Shown: positions 26,970 to 35,492, counted from the stretch's first letter. The stretch: 64,000 nt of DNA from Candidatus Nanopelagicus hibericus (GCF_002288005.1 NZ_CP016771.1:992001-1056000); one strand, 5' to 3'. Numbers and translations are program-made. The notes: generated by a model not told the origin, from the letters alone.

Positions 26970-27572
26970 TTAATACCATCTTGATCTCTTAAACTTGCTC
27001 CACGCCTTACATGGTGTCTCATATCGCTCTTCAATATATTTAAGTCCCCAAGTAATTTGAGTTACTGGATTGGTCCGCCAATCTGTGGCAACCACCTCCA
27101 TCTTGGTAGCAGGTAGTGCTTGCGGGATCCCATGGGCGCCAGTGACTTTATTCCTAGCTTTGTAATTCCAATGACTCTCTTTAATCCATAATTGATCCAG
27201 GCAGGTGAATTGTTTCTCTGACCATTGATACTTCGCCGCAATTATCTCTTTGGCAACCGCTCTAGCTCCATCTGGTTGACGAGCCAACTCCAGCTTTCGG
27301 GCAGCCACTGAGATCAAAGCCATCGATGAGGCATCCACTGTTTTCACCGCATCTAGCTCAAGTAGGGATGGGTTGGGATCAGCCGCCTCCTCTGGGGTGG
27401 CAGGGGCGCTCGCCTCTAGATTTGCTCCCACCATTGGGATGGTGACTGAGACCTGCAGATTGCTAGTTGCATATGCCGGCTCTGAAATAGTTAGGAAGAA
27501 GGCAAGGCAGGCAGCAGCTATCGACAGCCGGCGCACCCTTGGTGCGGGCGTAGGCATACCTTTCACCTTCAT
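26970..27572 (-). CDS. secreted lytic-transglycosylase-like (SLT) protein
   Basis: This 200-residue exported protein has a signal peptide (PRVRRLSIAAACLAFFLTISEPAYA) with a likely cleavage after AYA. A linker rich in Ala, Pro and Glu follows, then a C-terminal SLT/lysozyme-like domain: FTCLDQLWIKESHWNYKARN places the catalytic Glu, followed by GAHGIPQALPATKM and NPVTQITWGLKYIEERYETPCKAWSKF. It should cleave peptidoglycan glycan strands during growth. The ATG at 27572 has a GGAAGGG ribosome site. The roughly 200-base leader upstream contains hairpins and a C-rich tract. Confidence 0.87.
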   Translation of the reverse strand: MKVKGMPTPAPRVRRLSIAAACLAFFLTISEPAYATSNLQVSVTIPMVGANLEASAPATPEEAADPNPSLLELDAVKTVDASSMALISVAARKLELARQPDGARAVAKEIIAAKYQWSEKQFTCLDQLWIKESHWNYKARNKVTGAHGIPQALPATKMEVVATDWRTNPVTQITWGLKYIEERYETPCKAWSKFKRSRWY

Positions 27573-27773
27573 AATCACCCTTCCTTCACATGCCCTAACT
27601 GCTAAATAGGGCTCCTAGAACTGGTTCAGAGTGCCAGCCAGGGGGTGGGGGGGCAACTTTATATAGCCGTGTGGCGGGATTATGTTTATATTCACAGGTA
27701 TTGACTGAAGGAAAACCGCAGGTCAGATACGGTGAAGTCCGATTTATCCGATATGTCGCAAGAGGGGTAAAAA
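27573..27773 (-). promoter_or_regulatory. structured leader upstream of the SLT gene
   Basis: There is no gene here. On the minus strand an AT-rich promoter-like stretch (TATAAACATAAT, about 27679-27690) is followed by a C-rich tract (27638-27653) and by a hairpin GCCCTA/TAGGGC with a 9-base loop (about 27592-27612), then the ribosome site. Cell-wall hydrolase genes of Actinobacteria often carry c-di-AMP riboswitches here, but I could not match that consensus. Confidence 0.35.
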
Positions 27774-29126
27774 TCAACTGGTAAAGCTAATTGGCTCCTC
27801 TAGTAGCTCAGTTACCAGGGCGGCGATCTGGGATCTCTCACTGCGAGTCAGGGTTATATGGGCGAAGAGCGGGTGTCCTTTAAGGGACTCAATCACCGCA
27901 ACCACCCCATCATGACGGCCCACCCGCAGGTTGTCCCGTTGGGCGATGTCATGGGTTAGAACCACTCTGGAGCCTTGGCCGATTCGAGAGAGCACCGTCA
28001 ACAAAACCCCTCGCTCTAGTGATTGGGCCTCATCAACAATTACAAAGGAGTCATGCAAGGAACGTCCGCGAATATGGGTCAGGGGCAGGACCTCAATTAA
28101 TCCTCGCTCTACCACCTCATCAATCACCTGCTGGCTCACTAACGCCCCCAAGGTATCAAAGACTGCTTGCGCCCAAGGTGACATCTTTTCATTTTCAGTT
28201 CCAGGCAGATAACCAAGCTCTTGACCACCTACTGCATAAAGCGGGCGGAAGATAACTACCTTTTTATGTAAACGTTTTTCTAGCACCGCCTCAAGTCCGG
28301 CAGATAATGCCAAGGCACTTTTACCAGTTCCCGCCCGGCCACCTAAAGAGATGATTCCGATTTCATTATCCAACAAAATATCTAAAGCTACCCGTTGCTC
28401 AGCACTTCGACCATGTAGGCCAAATGCTGCTCGGTCACCTTTTACTAATTTAAGTTGTTTGTCTGGTGTAACCCGAGCGAGTGCACTTCCTTTTTCAGAG
28501 TGCAACACAATTCCAGTGTGACATGGATGAGTCTTTCCAAACTCATGTGGAATTTTATCTTTCTCATAAAGTGAATCAATAATTGTTGAGCCAACACTCT
28601 CTTCAACCATACCAGTCCAGCCACTGGTGCTAGCTAACTCAGCTCGATACTCCTGCGCCTCCACCCCAACTGATGATGCCTTTACCCGCAGCGGTAGATC
28701 CTTGGTAACTAAGACCACCTTACGGCCATCTGCCATCAGGTTTTTTGCAATTGCTAAAATTCTAGAATCATTTGAGCCATCTCTTAGAAATCCAGATGGC
28801 AACTTTGAAACATCAGAGTGGTTTAATTCAACTGAAAGTGTGCCACCCTCATCATTAATGCCAATTGGTTGATCTAACCGGCCACTTTTTACCCGCAACT
28901 CATCCAAGGCGCGCAGCGCAGCTCGGGCAAAGTAGCCAAGATCTGGATGATCTCGTTTGGTCTCCAACTCACCAATAACGGTGATTGGAATGATTACTTC
29001 ATGCTCGGCAAATCTAGAGAGTGCGATTGGGTCGGCCAGCAGTACTGAGGTATCTAAAACGTAGGTGATTCGAGCGAGTAGTGGATTACTTGCCACCGAC
29101 TTTAAGACAATAGATTCACTAGCCAA
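27774..29126 (-). CDS. PIN domain-PhoH ATPase fusion (PhoH2/YlaK-like)
   Basis: This 450-residue protein has an N-terminal PIN nuclease domain ([53 protein letters not shown]) with the acidic metal-binding residues intact. A C-terminal PhoH P-loop domain follows: [18 protein letters not shown] as Walker [12 protein letters not shown] as Walker B and [11 protein letters not shown]. PhoH2 of mycobacteria is an RNA helicase-RNase. The start is uncertain: TTG at 29126 is the longest, and a GTG 27 bases inside is closer to the family start. It precedes the SLT gene in the same direction. Confidence 0.9.
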   Translation of the reverse strand: MASESIVLKSVASNPLLARITYVLDTSVLLADPIALSRFAEHEVIIPITVIGELETKRDHPDLGYFARAALRALDELRVKSGRLDQPIGINDEGGTLSVELNHSDVSKLPSGFLRDGSNDSRILAIAKNLMADGRKVVLVTKDLPLRVKASSVGVEAQEYRAELASTSGWTGMVEESVGSTIIDSLYEKDKIPHEFGKTHPCHTGIVLHSEKGSALARVTPDKQLKLVKGDRAAFGLHGRSAEQRVALDILLDNEIGIISLGGRAGTGKSALALSAGLEAVLEKRLHKKVVIFRPLYAVGGQELGYLPGTENEKMSPWAQAVFDTLGALVSQQVIDEVVERGLIEVLPLTHIRGRSLHDSFVIVDEAQSLERGVLLTVLSRIGQGSRVVLTHDIAQRDNLRVGRHDGVVAVIESLKGHPLFAHITLTRSERSQIAALVTELLEEPISFTS

Positions 29127-29253
29127 TTATTGTCATCACATTCTGTTTAGTTGGGGTTTGAAGGTTTTGGAAGATAAGACAAACGATAAATTATTAAGCC
29201 TAAAATCTAGGGTCAACACGCTAGGGCTAAAGGTGAAGTTTAGATTAACCCCC

Positions 29254-29553
29254 TTACCACCTGCCGGATTTAACCCGCCGTTCGATCCAGATTGAGGCCA
29301 CCGGCAAGGTGCCAGCTAGTAAAAATAGCCCAGTTGAAAGCAGGGATTTTCGCTTTGCAATACAAAGAATTAGAGCTGCAAGTAGATAGACCGGGTAGGT
29401 GAAGCCATGCACAATTGGAATCCAAATAAATTGCTCATAAATACTTTTATCACTTAATAAGTACTTAGCTGGCATATATAAAAACCAAAGCAGCAAGGAC
29501 ATTACCCCTGCCCAGAGCGCCCAGAAACGGAAGAAGTAAATTATCTTGCTCAC
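29254..29553 (-). CDS. DUF3817 integral membrane protein
   Basis: This 99-residue protein with three hydrophobic helices matches the actinobacterial DUF3817 family, in which FRFWALWAGVMSLLLWFLYMP, HGFTYPVYLLAALIL and a C-terminal GTLPVASIWIERR are typical. It starts at a GTG that overlaps the SURF1 stop (GTGA), so it is translationally coupled to that gene. Function is unknown; the coupling suggests a role connected with the respiratory membrane. Confidence 0.85.
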   Translation of the reverse strand: MSKIIYFFRFWALWAGVMSLLLWFLYMPAKYLLSDKSIYEQFIWIPIVHGFTYPVYLLAALILCIAKRKSLLSTGLFLLAGTLPVASIWIERRVKSGRW

Positions 29554-30296
29554 TTTTTCACACTCGCTTTCACTTTTTTCTTTGAACCTGCAGTAATTTG
29601 ATTATTCACCCTATCTCCTCTTGCCCTAAATTGTGGAAATGCTGGAGCGATTAAAAGTAGCAGCCCCATAAACCACCAGACCACCACATAAGAGATATGT
29701 TGCCAGTAAAAACCAGGAAGTTTTTGCGAGATTTGTTCGGATGGGATCAATGAAAGTGTGGAGCTTTGCCCAGATATCTCCTCTGATTTCAAAATAATAT
29801 ACCCATCATATAAAAATGGATTCGCCTTACTTACCACCAGCGCTGGATCAATTCTGGGTAGCTCACCAGGCTTAGCAAAGGCTCGGTCAACATTTTGTCG
29901 CGGATAGAGCCGGCCAGTAATTGCCACCGGTCCTGTTACCTGGCTACCCTGCTGATCTAAAACTTCTCGGGCGACTAACACCGCATGACCTGAGCTTAAC
30001 TTTAATAATCTCACATCCAGATCTGCAATCTTTTCATCTGCAATCTTTTGATCGCGAGCAATGTAAATTGCTGCGTAATTACCCTCTGCTGAAACAATTC
30101 TATTTACCGCCTTTATCGGCATATTCTTGCCAGCGGAGGAGACCTGATCTAGTCGAATTACTGGCTGATCTGGCTGGGGGGCGGTTGATAGATTTAAAGC
30201 TTGCGCCCGATGTAATTGCCACATTCCCAACTCGAAGCAGCCATAGATTAAAAGCAGCCAAGTGATCAGCAGGCCAGTGGTTTTTAATATTTTCAT
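29550..30296 (-). CDS. SURF1 family protein
   Basis: This 248-residue SURF1-type protein is implicated in cytochrome c oxidase assembly (heme a delivery). Two helices frame a periplasmic domain: the N-terminal TGLLITWLLLIYGCFELGMWQLHRAQ and the C-terminal HISYVVVWWFMGLLLLIAPAF. The first helix carries the usual LGxWQxxR-like pattern (GMWQLHRA), and the second region has YVVVWW just before the helix. A basic tail (AGSKKKVKASVKK) follows. The 45-residue membrane protein lies 15 bases upstream and DUF3817 overlaps downstream. Confidence 0.85.
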   Translation of the reverse strand: MKILKTTGLLITWLLLIYGCFELGMWQLHRAQALNLSTAPQPDQPVIRLDQVSSAGKNMPIKAVNRIVSAEGNYAAIYIARDQKIADEKIADLDVRLLKLSSGHAVLVAREVLDQQGSQVTGPVAITGRLYPRQNVDRAFAKPGELPRIDPALVVSKANPFLYDGYIILKSEEISGQSSTLSLIPSEQISQKLPGFYWQHISYVVVWWFMGLLLLIAPAFPQFRARGDRVNNQITAGSKKKVKASVKK

Positions 30297-30311
30297 GCTG
30301 AGTGGAAAAAA

Positions 30312-30449
30312 TTACTCTTGATCTTTACGGTCAACTAATCTCTTATATCTGCGATAAAAACTGGTAAGCAAAACCACCGTTGCTAGGGTTAAAAAAATCA
30401 TAGTCAAGGAGCCAGCAACCCCCATATCAAAACTTGCGCCCTCATCCAT
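30312..30449 (-). CDS. 45-residue single-pass membrane protein
   Basis: This very short gene has a strong ribosome site (AAGGAG, 6 bases before the ATG at 30449). The protein has an acidic N-terminus (MDEGASFDMG), one hydrophobic helix (SLTMIFLTLATVVLLTSFY) and a basic tail (RRYKRLVDRKDQE), giving an N-out/C-in prediction. It sits 15 bases upstream of SURF1. Its position and size would fit a small respiratory-complex or assembly factor, but no family is recognised and that is inference. Confidence 0.65.
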   Translation of the reverse strand: MDEGASFDMGVAGSLTMIFLTLATVVLLTSFYRRYKRLVDRKDQE

Positions 30450-30472
30450 TTTTACTCCTTATAAAGCTACTT

Positions 30473-30490
30473 AGGTAAGCCTACTTACCT
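30473..30490. promoter_or_regulatory. 7-bp inverted repeat, possible metal-regulator operator
   Basis: AGGTAAG-CCTA-CTTACCT is a perfect 7-bp inverted repeat in the divergent gap between the 45-aa/SURF1 unit and the DUF4307/greA unit. The left half, TTAGGTAAGCCTA, resembles the DtxR/IdeR iron box, but the 4-base centre differs from the single central base of that consensus. Confidence 0.4.
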
Positions 30491-30505
30491 GCGGTGAAAT
30501 AGTTC

Positions 30506-30518
30506 TACACTTATCTCT
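30506..30518 (+). promoter_or_regulatory. near-leaderless promoter -10 for the DUF4307 gene
   Basis: TACACT (30506-30511) plus 7 bases precedes the GTG at 30519. Confidence 0.4.
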
Positions 30519-30923
30519 GTGATCCACCCCAAAGTATTAGCGAATCCTGCACTGCGCCAGCGGTATGGGATCAAAGAGCTTCCTAAAAATCGCAACTGGC
30601 TGCTGGGGGTGCTAATTGCAGTTGTTGCTACCTGGTTTGCCTGGAGCGGGTATAACGCAGCAAATCCTGCCGTCAGATCTGAATTAGTTTCCTTTGAAGT
30701 TATTGATGAGCAAAGTATTTCTATCACCTACAAAATTTCGGTCAGAGATTTATCTGCTGATCACAACTGCGCAGTTGTTGCTAGGGATATTGATAAGAAT
30801 GTTGTTGGTGAGGTTACTGATCTAATGCCTGCTGACTCACTTATGGTGGGGGCAAATCTTCGTACTGTTGCCATCCCTACCCGATTGCCTGCAGTAAATG
30901 CGGGAATTTCTAGTTGCCAGTAA
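30519..30923 (+). CDS. DUF4307 membrane-anchored protein
   Basis: This 134-residue protein has a cytoplasmic start containing LRQRYGIKELPKNRNW, one hydrophobic helix (LLGVLIAVVATWFAWSGYNAA) and a soluble beta-rich domain with SVRDLSADHNCAVVARD and two cysteines, the second three residues from the end (SSCQ), probably a disulfide outside the cell. It matches the DUF4307 family that accompanies greA in Actinobacteria (Rv1081c-like). It starts at GTG and lies 12 bases upstream of greA. Confidence 0.8.
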   Translation: MIHPKVLANPALRQRYGIKELPKNRNWLLGVLIAVVATWFAWSGYNAANPAVRSELVSFEVIDEQSISITYKISVRDLSADHNCAVVARDIDKNVVGEVTDLMPADSLMVGANLRTVAIPTRLPAVNAGISSCQ

Positions 30924-30935
30924 TATTGCGCACTT

Positions 30936-31415
30936 ATGAACCAACCAACTCAAACCTGGCTGACCCAAGAGGCAGCAGATCGTCTAGCAGCAGAGCTTGC
31001 TGAGCTAGAGGGTCCACTTCGTGCGGAAATAATTAAAAAGATTGAAACTGCAAGAGCTGAGGGTGATTTAAAAGAAAATGGTGGCTACCACGCAGCCCGG
31101 GAGGAACAAGGAAAAATCGAGGGTCGAATTCGCCAGCTAAAACATATGTTGGAGCATGCCCACATTGGCACACCACCGGCAAGTGAATCTGGAGTGGTGG
31201 GACTAGGTATGTTGGTAACAGTTGATATTGCAGGTGATGAACTTAAGTTCCTCCTCGGCTCCAGAGAGATCTCCACTAGTGATGTTGATGTCTACTCTGA
31301 AAAATCACCTCTGGGGGCGGCAGTTCTGGGGGCAAAGGTGGGGCAAACTGTTAATTACACAGCGCCAAATGGCAAGCAGATAAAGGTTGCAATTCTTGAG
31401 GCTAAGCTCTTTTAA
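30936..31415 (+). CDS. greA: transcription elongation factor GreA
   Basis: GreA (159 residues) binds the RNA polymerase secondary channel and stimulates cleavage of backtracked RNA. The N-terminal coiled coil carries the acidic tip (EGDLKENGGYHAAREEQ) with the two catalytic acidic residues D and E. The C-terminal FKBP-like domain shows ISTSDVDVYSEKSPLGAAVLGAKVGQTVNYTAPNGK. Its stop abuts the end of the convergent ABC permease gene with no spacer. Confidence 0.96.
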   Translation: MNQPTQTWLTQEAADRLAAELAELEGPLRAEIIKKIETARAEGDLKENGGYHAAREEQGKIEGRIRQLKHMLEHAHIGTPPASESGVVGLGMLVTVDIAGDELKFLLGSREISTSDVDVYSEKSPLGAAVLGAKVGQTVNYTAPNGKQIKVAILEAKLF

Positions 31416-32213
31416 TTACTTTTTAGCTGCGTTGTTGTATTTGCGAATACTTAATGGAATAAAAATAGCCATTATTAAAATCATATAAATTACCGACATT
31501 TGTAATGGGTTTTCACTGGGAAATGAACCAGCGGTAGCGCCAAATTGATTTTCAAGTCCAAATAACTGCCGACAAGCTGCCACCATGGTGGAGACTGGAT
31601 TCCACTCCGCTACATACTGCAACGGTCTTGGCATGCCAGTGGTTGGGGCAAAAGCGTTAGATAAAAATGTAAGTGGAAAAACTACGATGAAGGTGGCATT
31701 AGTTGCCACCCGCTCCTCTCTTACTGACAAGCCAATTAGCACTCCGATCCAAGACATCGCAAAACCAAAAACTAATAGGAAAACAAAACCTAAGAAGACC
31801 TCAAATAAAGATGAGGTTGGTCGCCATCCCACCGCAAAACCTGCAACTCCCATTGCGGTCAAGACCACGATATTTAAGGCACCATCTCCCAGAGTTCTAC
31901 CAATTACCACTGCAGATCTTGAGATTGGTAGTGATCTAAACCGATCAATTAATCCTTTTTGCATATCTGCAGCTAAACCTACTGCCGTTCCTGCCAAGGT
32001 GAAGGCAACTGTTTGCACAAATATGCCGGGCATAAGTAATTGCACATATCCACCTGGCTGGCCAGTATCAATTGAGCCACCAAATACATATCTAAATAAC
32101 AATACAAACATTATTGGCTGAATAGTTGAGAACAAAAGTAACTCTGGTACTCGAGAGAGTTGTAATAGTTGGCGTTTAGTGATTATTGCTGCATCTGAGA
32201 TGAAATTAATCAT
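31416..32213 (-). CDS. ABC-2 type exporter permease (DrrB-like)
   Basis: This 265-residue permease has six predicted helices and belongs to the ABC-2 (DrrB) family. Visible features are LLLFSTIQPIMFVLLFRYVFGG, the GVLIGLSVREERVATNATFIVVFPLTFLSNAFAP stretch and the C-terminal WNPVSTMVAACRQLFGLENQ. It starts with an ATGA overlap with the ATP-binding subunit, so the two form one exporter. Substrates of this family include drugs, lipids or glycolipids; which applies here is unknown. Confidence 0.9.
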   Translation of the reverse strand: MINFISDAAIITKRQLLQLSRVPELLLFSTIQPIMFVLLFRYVFGGSIDTGQPGGYVQLLMPGIFVQTVAFTLAGTAVGLAADMQKGLIDRFRSLPISRSAVVIGRTLGDGALNIVVLTAMGVAGFAVGWRPTSSLFEVFLGFVFLLVFGFAMSWIGVLIGLSVREERVATNATFIVVFPLTFLSNAFAPTTGMPRPLQYVAEWNPVSTMVAACRQLFGLENQFGATAGSFPSENPLQMSVIYMILIMAIFIPLSIRKYNNAAKK

Positions 32214-33202
32214 TTGCCCCGTCTCCTGCCCTTACTCACTGATACTTCCTCATCTTTTTTCTCCTCAGCAACATGGCCGGTTAAGGAGAGAAATACATCA
32301 TCTAATGATGGCCGCTTAAGCCCAATATCCAAGGGATGTATGCCCTTTTCATCCAACATCTTTGCTGCTTCAATCAATGCTTTGCTGCCGGTAGTAACTG
32401 GGGCTGATACTTGGCGAAGCCCCTCATCAACATTTATGGCACTGCCGCTAACTCTGGCAACAATCTCTTTTACTGAATCCATATGCTCATTCTCAACCAC
32501 AATTTCCAGCCGCTCACCACCCACCTGCTTCTTTAATGAATCAGAGGTTCCTCTAGCAATTACTTTGCCATGGTCAATTACTGCAATCTCATCAGCTAGG
32601 TGATCTGCCTCTTCCAGATATTGCGTGGTTAATAACAATGTCACTCCACCCTTTACTAAATCATCAATTACGCCCCACATATCTTGCCGTCCTCTTGGAT
32701 CAAGGCCAGTGGTTGGTTCATCCAGAAATAAAACCTTTGGGCGAATAATCAATGAAGCTGCCAAATCTAATCTACGACGCATTCCACCTGAATAGGTTTT
32801 AATTGGCCGCTTGGCCGCATCTGATAATGCAAACTGCTCAAGTAATTCAATCGCACGTTGTTTAGTTTCCTTGGCAGATAGATGATAAAGCCGGCCAAAC
32901 ATAATTAAGTTATCCCAACCAGTTAAGGTCTCATCAACTGCTGCGTACTGACCAGATAATCCAATTAATTTTCTAACCTCATCTGGATGTTTTAGCACAT
33001 CAATTCCAGCAACGGTAGCGCTACCTGAATCTGGTGAAAGCAGGGTTGCTAATATTCTTACAGTTGTAGTTTTACCAGCACCATTTGGCCCTAGCACGCC
33101 AAGTACTGTGCCCTCTTCAACATCTAGGTTTAAACCATCTAATGCTTTAACTGTGCCTTTGTTATAAGTTTTGACTAAGTTTTCCGCAATAACTGCTTTC
33201 AT
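32210..33202 (-). CDS. ABC exporter ATP-binding subunit (DrrA-like)
   Basis: This 330-residue ATPase of the DrrA subfamily has Walker A GPNGAGKTTTVR (about 37-48), a Q-loop at LSGQYAAVDE, signature TYSGGMRRRLDLAASLI, Walker B VLFLDEPTTGLDPRGR and H-loop LLTTQYLEEADHLAD, where Gln replaces the usual His as in DrrA. The C-terminal extension with a conserved KRPSLDDVFLSLTGH follows, and a basic tail (SKGRRRGK). A TAGTAT box stands exactly 6 bases before the ATG. Confidence 0.93.
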   Translation of the reverse strand: MKAVIAENLVKTYNKGTVKALDGLNLDVEEGTVLGVLGPNGAGKTTTVRILATLLSPDSGSATVAGIDVLKHPDEVRKLIGLSGQYAAVDETLTGWDNLIMFGRLYHLSAKETKQRAIELLEQFALSDAAKRPIKTYSGGMRRRLDLAASLIIRPKVLFLDEPTTGLDPRGRQDMWGVIDDLVKGGVTLLLTTQYLEEADHLADEIAVIDHGKVIARGTSDSLKKQVGGERLEIVVENEHMDSVKEIVARVSGSAINVDEGLRQVSAPVTTGSKALIEAAKMLDEKGIHPLDIGLKRPSLDDVFLSLTGHVAEEKKDEEVSVSKGRRRGK

Positions 33203-33214
33203 AAGTAGATACTA
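33203..33214 (-). promoter_or_regulatory. leaderless promoter -10 for the DrrAB-type operon
   Basis: TAGTAT on the minus strand (33209-33214) plus 6 bases precedes the ATG at 33202. Confidence 0.5.
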
Positions 33215-33267
33215 ACAAGAAAAATCAGTAAACTACACACTTATACTAATCAAAGTAATTCATTTGA

Positions 33268-34545
33268 GTAGTTTCACTATTAAAAAAGGCGGCAGTTAAA
33301 ATAAAACCTAAAAAGCTCCTTAAAAACCCCTTTGCTGAACTGCCATCTGAGATTGCGATATTGTCTTCGATTTCTTTCTTTGTAGCGGTGGGCTTTGGCC
33401 TAATAATTCCTGCACTGCCCATATTTGCCTCATCATTTGGTGTAAGTAAAACAGCAATTGGCCTAATTATTTCTAGCTTTGCGATTGTGCGCTTTTCCTC
33501 TGGTTTAGTAGCTGGAAAATTTGTAGACAAGTTTGGTGAGAGATCTGTACTTGGCTTTGGCTTATTTATGGTCTCCTTCTTCACCTTGCTTACCGCCTTG
33601 GCGCAAAACTATGAACAATTATTGATATTTAGATCCTTAGGCGGCCTTGGTTCCTCAATGTTTTCAGTCTCAGCTGGATCTTTACTGATGCGCTCAGTTG
33701 GTGATGATTTTAGAGGACGTGCCCAATCATTATTTAACGGCGGGTTCTTGCTAGGCGGCATAACTGGCCCGGCCTTTGGTGGAGTTCTTTCAGCAATCTC
33801 TTTGCGGGCGCCATTTTTTGTTTACTCAACGACTTTGGCAATCGCTGGCGCAATTGCATTATTTTTCTTAAGTGAAAAAAGATTAGGTAAAAAAGTAGAT
33901 GCCCCGACAAGCAAATTAGGACAGACCACCCTGGGTCAAGCAATGCGCTTAAAGCCATATCAAATTGCCCTGGCACTTGCTTTTATAAATAACTGGATTT
34001 TATTTGGCCTCAGGTCATCTATCTTGCCCTTATTTGTGACTGAGGAATTAAAATCCACCGCTGCGATTGCAGGGCTTGGTTTAACTGTAGGCGCACTGGT
34101 GCAGGGAGTATTTATGTTAAAAGCTGGAAAGTACTCAGATAAAAAGGGACGCAAAGCTGCGTTATTATTTGGTAGCGCATTTGTTTTGTTTGGAATTTTA
34201 ATGCTGGCAATTACCACCAATACAGCGCTCTATTTCATTTCAATGGCGTTATTTGGCTTAGGTGGCGCTTACGTTGGCACCGCCCCGGGCAGCGTGGTTG
34301 GCGACATTATTCGTGGCCGAGGCGGACAGGTAATTGCAGCATGGCAAATGGCAGGAGATGCAGGGATGATCTTTGGGCCAGTAATTGTGGGCTTACTTAC
34401 TGACCTTTATAGCTATCAAACAGCATTTTTGGTCTCAGCTGGAATTTGGGTTCTGGCAATTTTACTTGCTGCGATTTTGCCAGAGACTAGATTGTCACAC
34501 TTAGAAAATGATTTAATTCCTGATAAAAATAAACAGGAGCTGTGA
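33268..34545 (+). CDS. major facilitator superfamily transporter, start unresolved
   Basis: This is a 12-helix MFS permease, probably a proton-coupled drug or metabolite exporter. The family loop 2-3 motif appears as GKFVDKFGERSVLGFG and loop 8-9 as GKYSDKKGRKAALLFG. The first standard start in frame, TTG at 33361, falls at the edge of the first helix. The frame continues upstream with a convincing N-terminal region (KPKKLLKNPFAELPSEIAIL) back to a stop at 33265-33267, yet contains no ATG, GTG or TTG before 33361. A TTG at 33264 lies one frame away and would join if one A of the A6 run near 33282 were skipped or absent. A -10-like TATACT is at 33243. Confidence 0.85.
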   Translation, partial: VVSLLKKAAVKIKPKKLLKNPFAELPSEIAILSSISFFVAVGFGLIIPALPIFASSFGVSKTAIGLIISSFAIVRFSSGLVAGKFVDKFGERSVLGFGLFMVSFFTLLTALAQNYEQLLIFRSLGGLGSSMFSVSAGSLLMRSVGDDFRGRAQSLFNGGFLLGGITGPAFGGVLSAISLRAPFFVYSTTLAIAGAIALFFLSEKRLGKKVDAPTSKLGQTTLGQAMRLKPYQIALALAFINNWILFGLRSSILPLFVTEELKSTAAIAGLGLTVGALVQGVFMLKAGKYSDKKGRKAALLFGSAFVLFGILMLAITTNTALYFISMALFGLGGAYVGTAPGSVVGDIIRGRGGQVIAAWQMAGDAGMIFGPVIVGLLTDLYSYQTAFLVSAGIWVLAILLAAILPETRLSHLENDLIPDKNKQEL

Positions 34546-34561
34546 TCTTTCACAGCCCCTG
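34534..34561. terminator. bidirectional terminator between MFS and BI-1 genes
   Basis: CAGGAGCTGTGA pairs with TCACAGCCCCTG. On the minus strand it is followed by TTTATTTTTAT, making it a good terminator for the Bax-inhibitor gene. On the plus strand a T-run lies about 11 bases farther on. The MFS stop codon is inside the stem. Confidence 0.7.
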
Positions 34562-34577
34562 TTAGGTAATGCTTTTT

Positions 34578-35348
34578 TTAGCGGTTTCCGCGCAAGATTG
34601 AAATCAAGCGTAAAACTTCAAGGTATAGCCAAACAACAGTAACCATTAAACCAAAGGCTGCTCGCCATGATTGATTCTCTGGAACTCCGGCATTAACGCC
34701 CTTTTCAATTTGATCAAAATCTAGTACTAGGAAAAGGCTGGCAAGTCCTACTCCTGCAACTGCAAGAAGTAATCCAAGTCCAGATACTCCATAGAAACCA
34801 TATCCTTGACCTACACCAAAGAATGATGCAACAAGTGAAACTAAACCAAGAATAAAGTAACCAATCGCTGCACCAATTACCGCACGGGTAAATTGTGGGG
34901 TGGCACGTAATCTGCCACTGCGATACATCACTAGTACGCCAGCAAATGCTGCGATGGTACCAATTACAGCTTGGCTAACAATTCCTGGGTAAAACGCTTC
35001 GTAGTAGCTGCTTAATGTTCCTAGTGCCAAACCTTCAAGTGCTGCGTAGGTGATAACTAAAGCTGGCTTAATTGATTTGCTAAATGAAATAATCATTGCC
35101 AATACAAATCCACCAAGGAAGCCGAGCATTACCGCGCCCATGCCAAGATTTGCACGCCATGCCACTGCGCCAACTACAAGTAAAATTCCAAATAAAAATC
35201 CGGTTTTCGCAACGACATCTTCAAGTGTCATGCGACCTGTTCGTAGTGATGAGGCTGCTGGAGCACTATATGTTTGCTCTAGTTGATCAACTTGCATAGT
35301 TGCTGGTTGATTAAATGCCTTGCCCAGTACAGGGTTTGAACTCTTCAT
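34578..35348 (-). CDS. Bax inhibitor-1/YccA family membrane protein
   Basis: This 256-residue protein has seven hydrophobic helices and belongs to the BI-1/YccA-like group common in Actinobacteria. Family features are an N-terminal SSNPVLGKAF segment, MTLEDVVAKTGFLFGILLVVGA, ALEGLALGTLSSYYEAFYPGIVSQAVIGT and the C-terminal LDFDQIEKGVNAGVPENQSWRAAFGLMVTVVWLYLEVLRLI with the two acidic residues thought to bind or gate Ca2+/H+. The ATG at 35348 has a GGAGAAG ribosome site. Confidence 0.92.
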   Translation of the reverse strand: MKSSNPVLGKAFNQPATMQVDQLEQTYSAPAASSLRTGRMTLEDVVAKTGFLFGILLVVGAVAWRANLGMGAVMLGFLGGFVLAMIISFSKSIKPALVITYAALEGLALGTLSSYYEAFYPGIVSQAVIGTIAAFAGVLVMYRSGRLRATPQFTRAVIGAAIGYFILGLVSLVASFFGVGQGYGFYGVSGLGLLLAVAGVGLASLFLVLDFDQIEKGVNAGVPENQSWRAAFGLMVTVVWLYLEVLRLISILRGNR

Positions 35349-35368
35349 TCTTCTCCTTCTATAGAAAG

Positions 35369-35389
35369 TGGCCACCAGTTGGTGGTTAC
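35369..35389 (-). repeat. short hairpin in the leader of the BI-1 gene
   Basis: CCACCA-GT-TGGTGG forms a 6-bp hairpin about 24-37 bases upstream of the start codon of the BI-1 gene, next to the ribosome site. It might affect translation or be an operator; nothing more can be said. Confidence 0.3.
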
Positions 35390-35492
35390 CGCCTTAGGTA
35401 GTTAACAAATATTAATCACTACCAATTCCCTAAGCCAACGCCAACGGCTAACTCTGGCTTAAACTTTGCTGAAGATCCCGCCAAATTGAGCG

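Noticed and set aside
27573-27773. c-di-AMP (ydaO) riboswitch
   Set aside because: The location is suggestive, but I could not find the conserved core segments on the minus strand.
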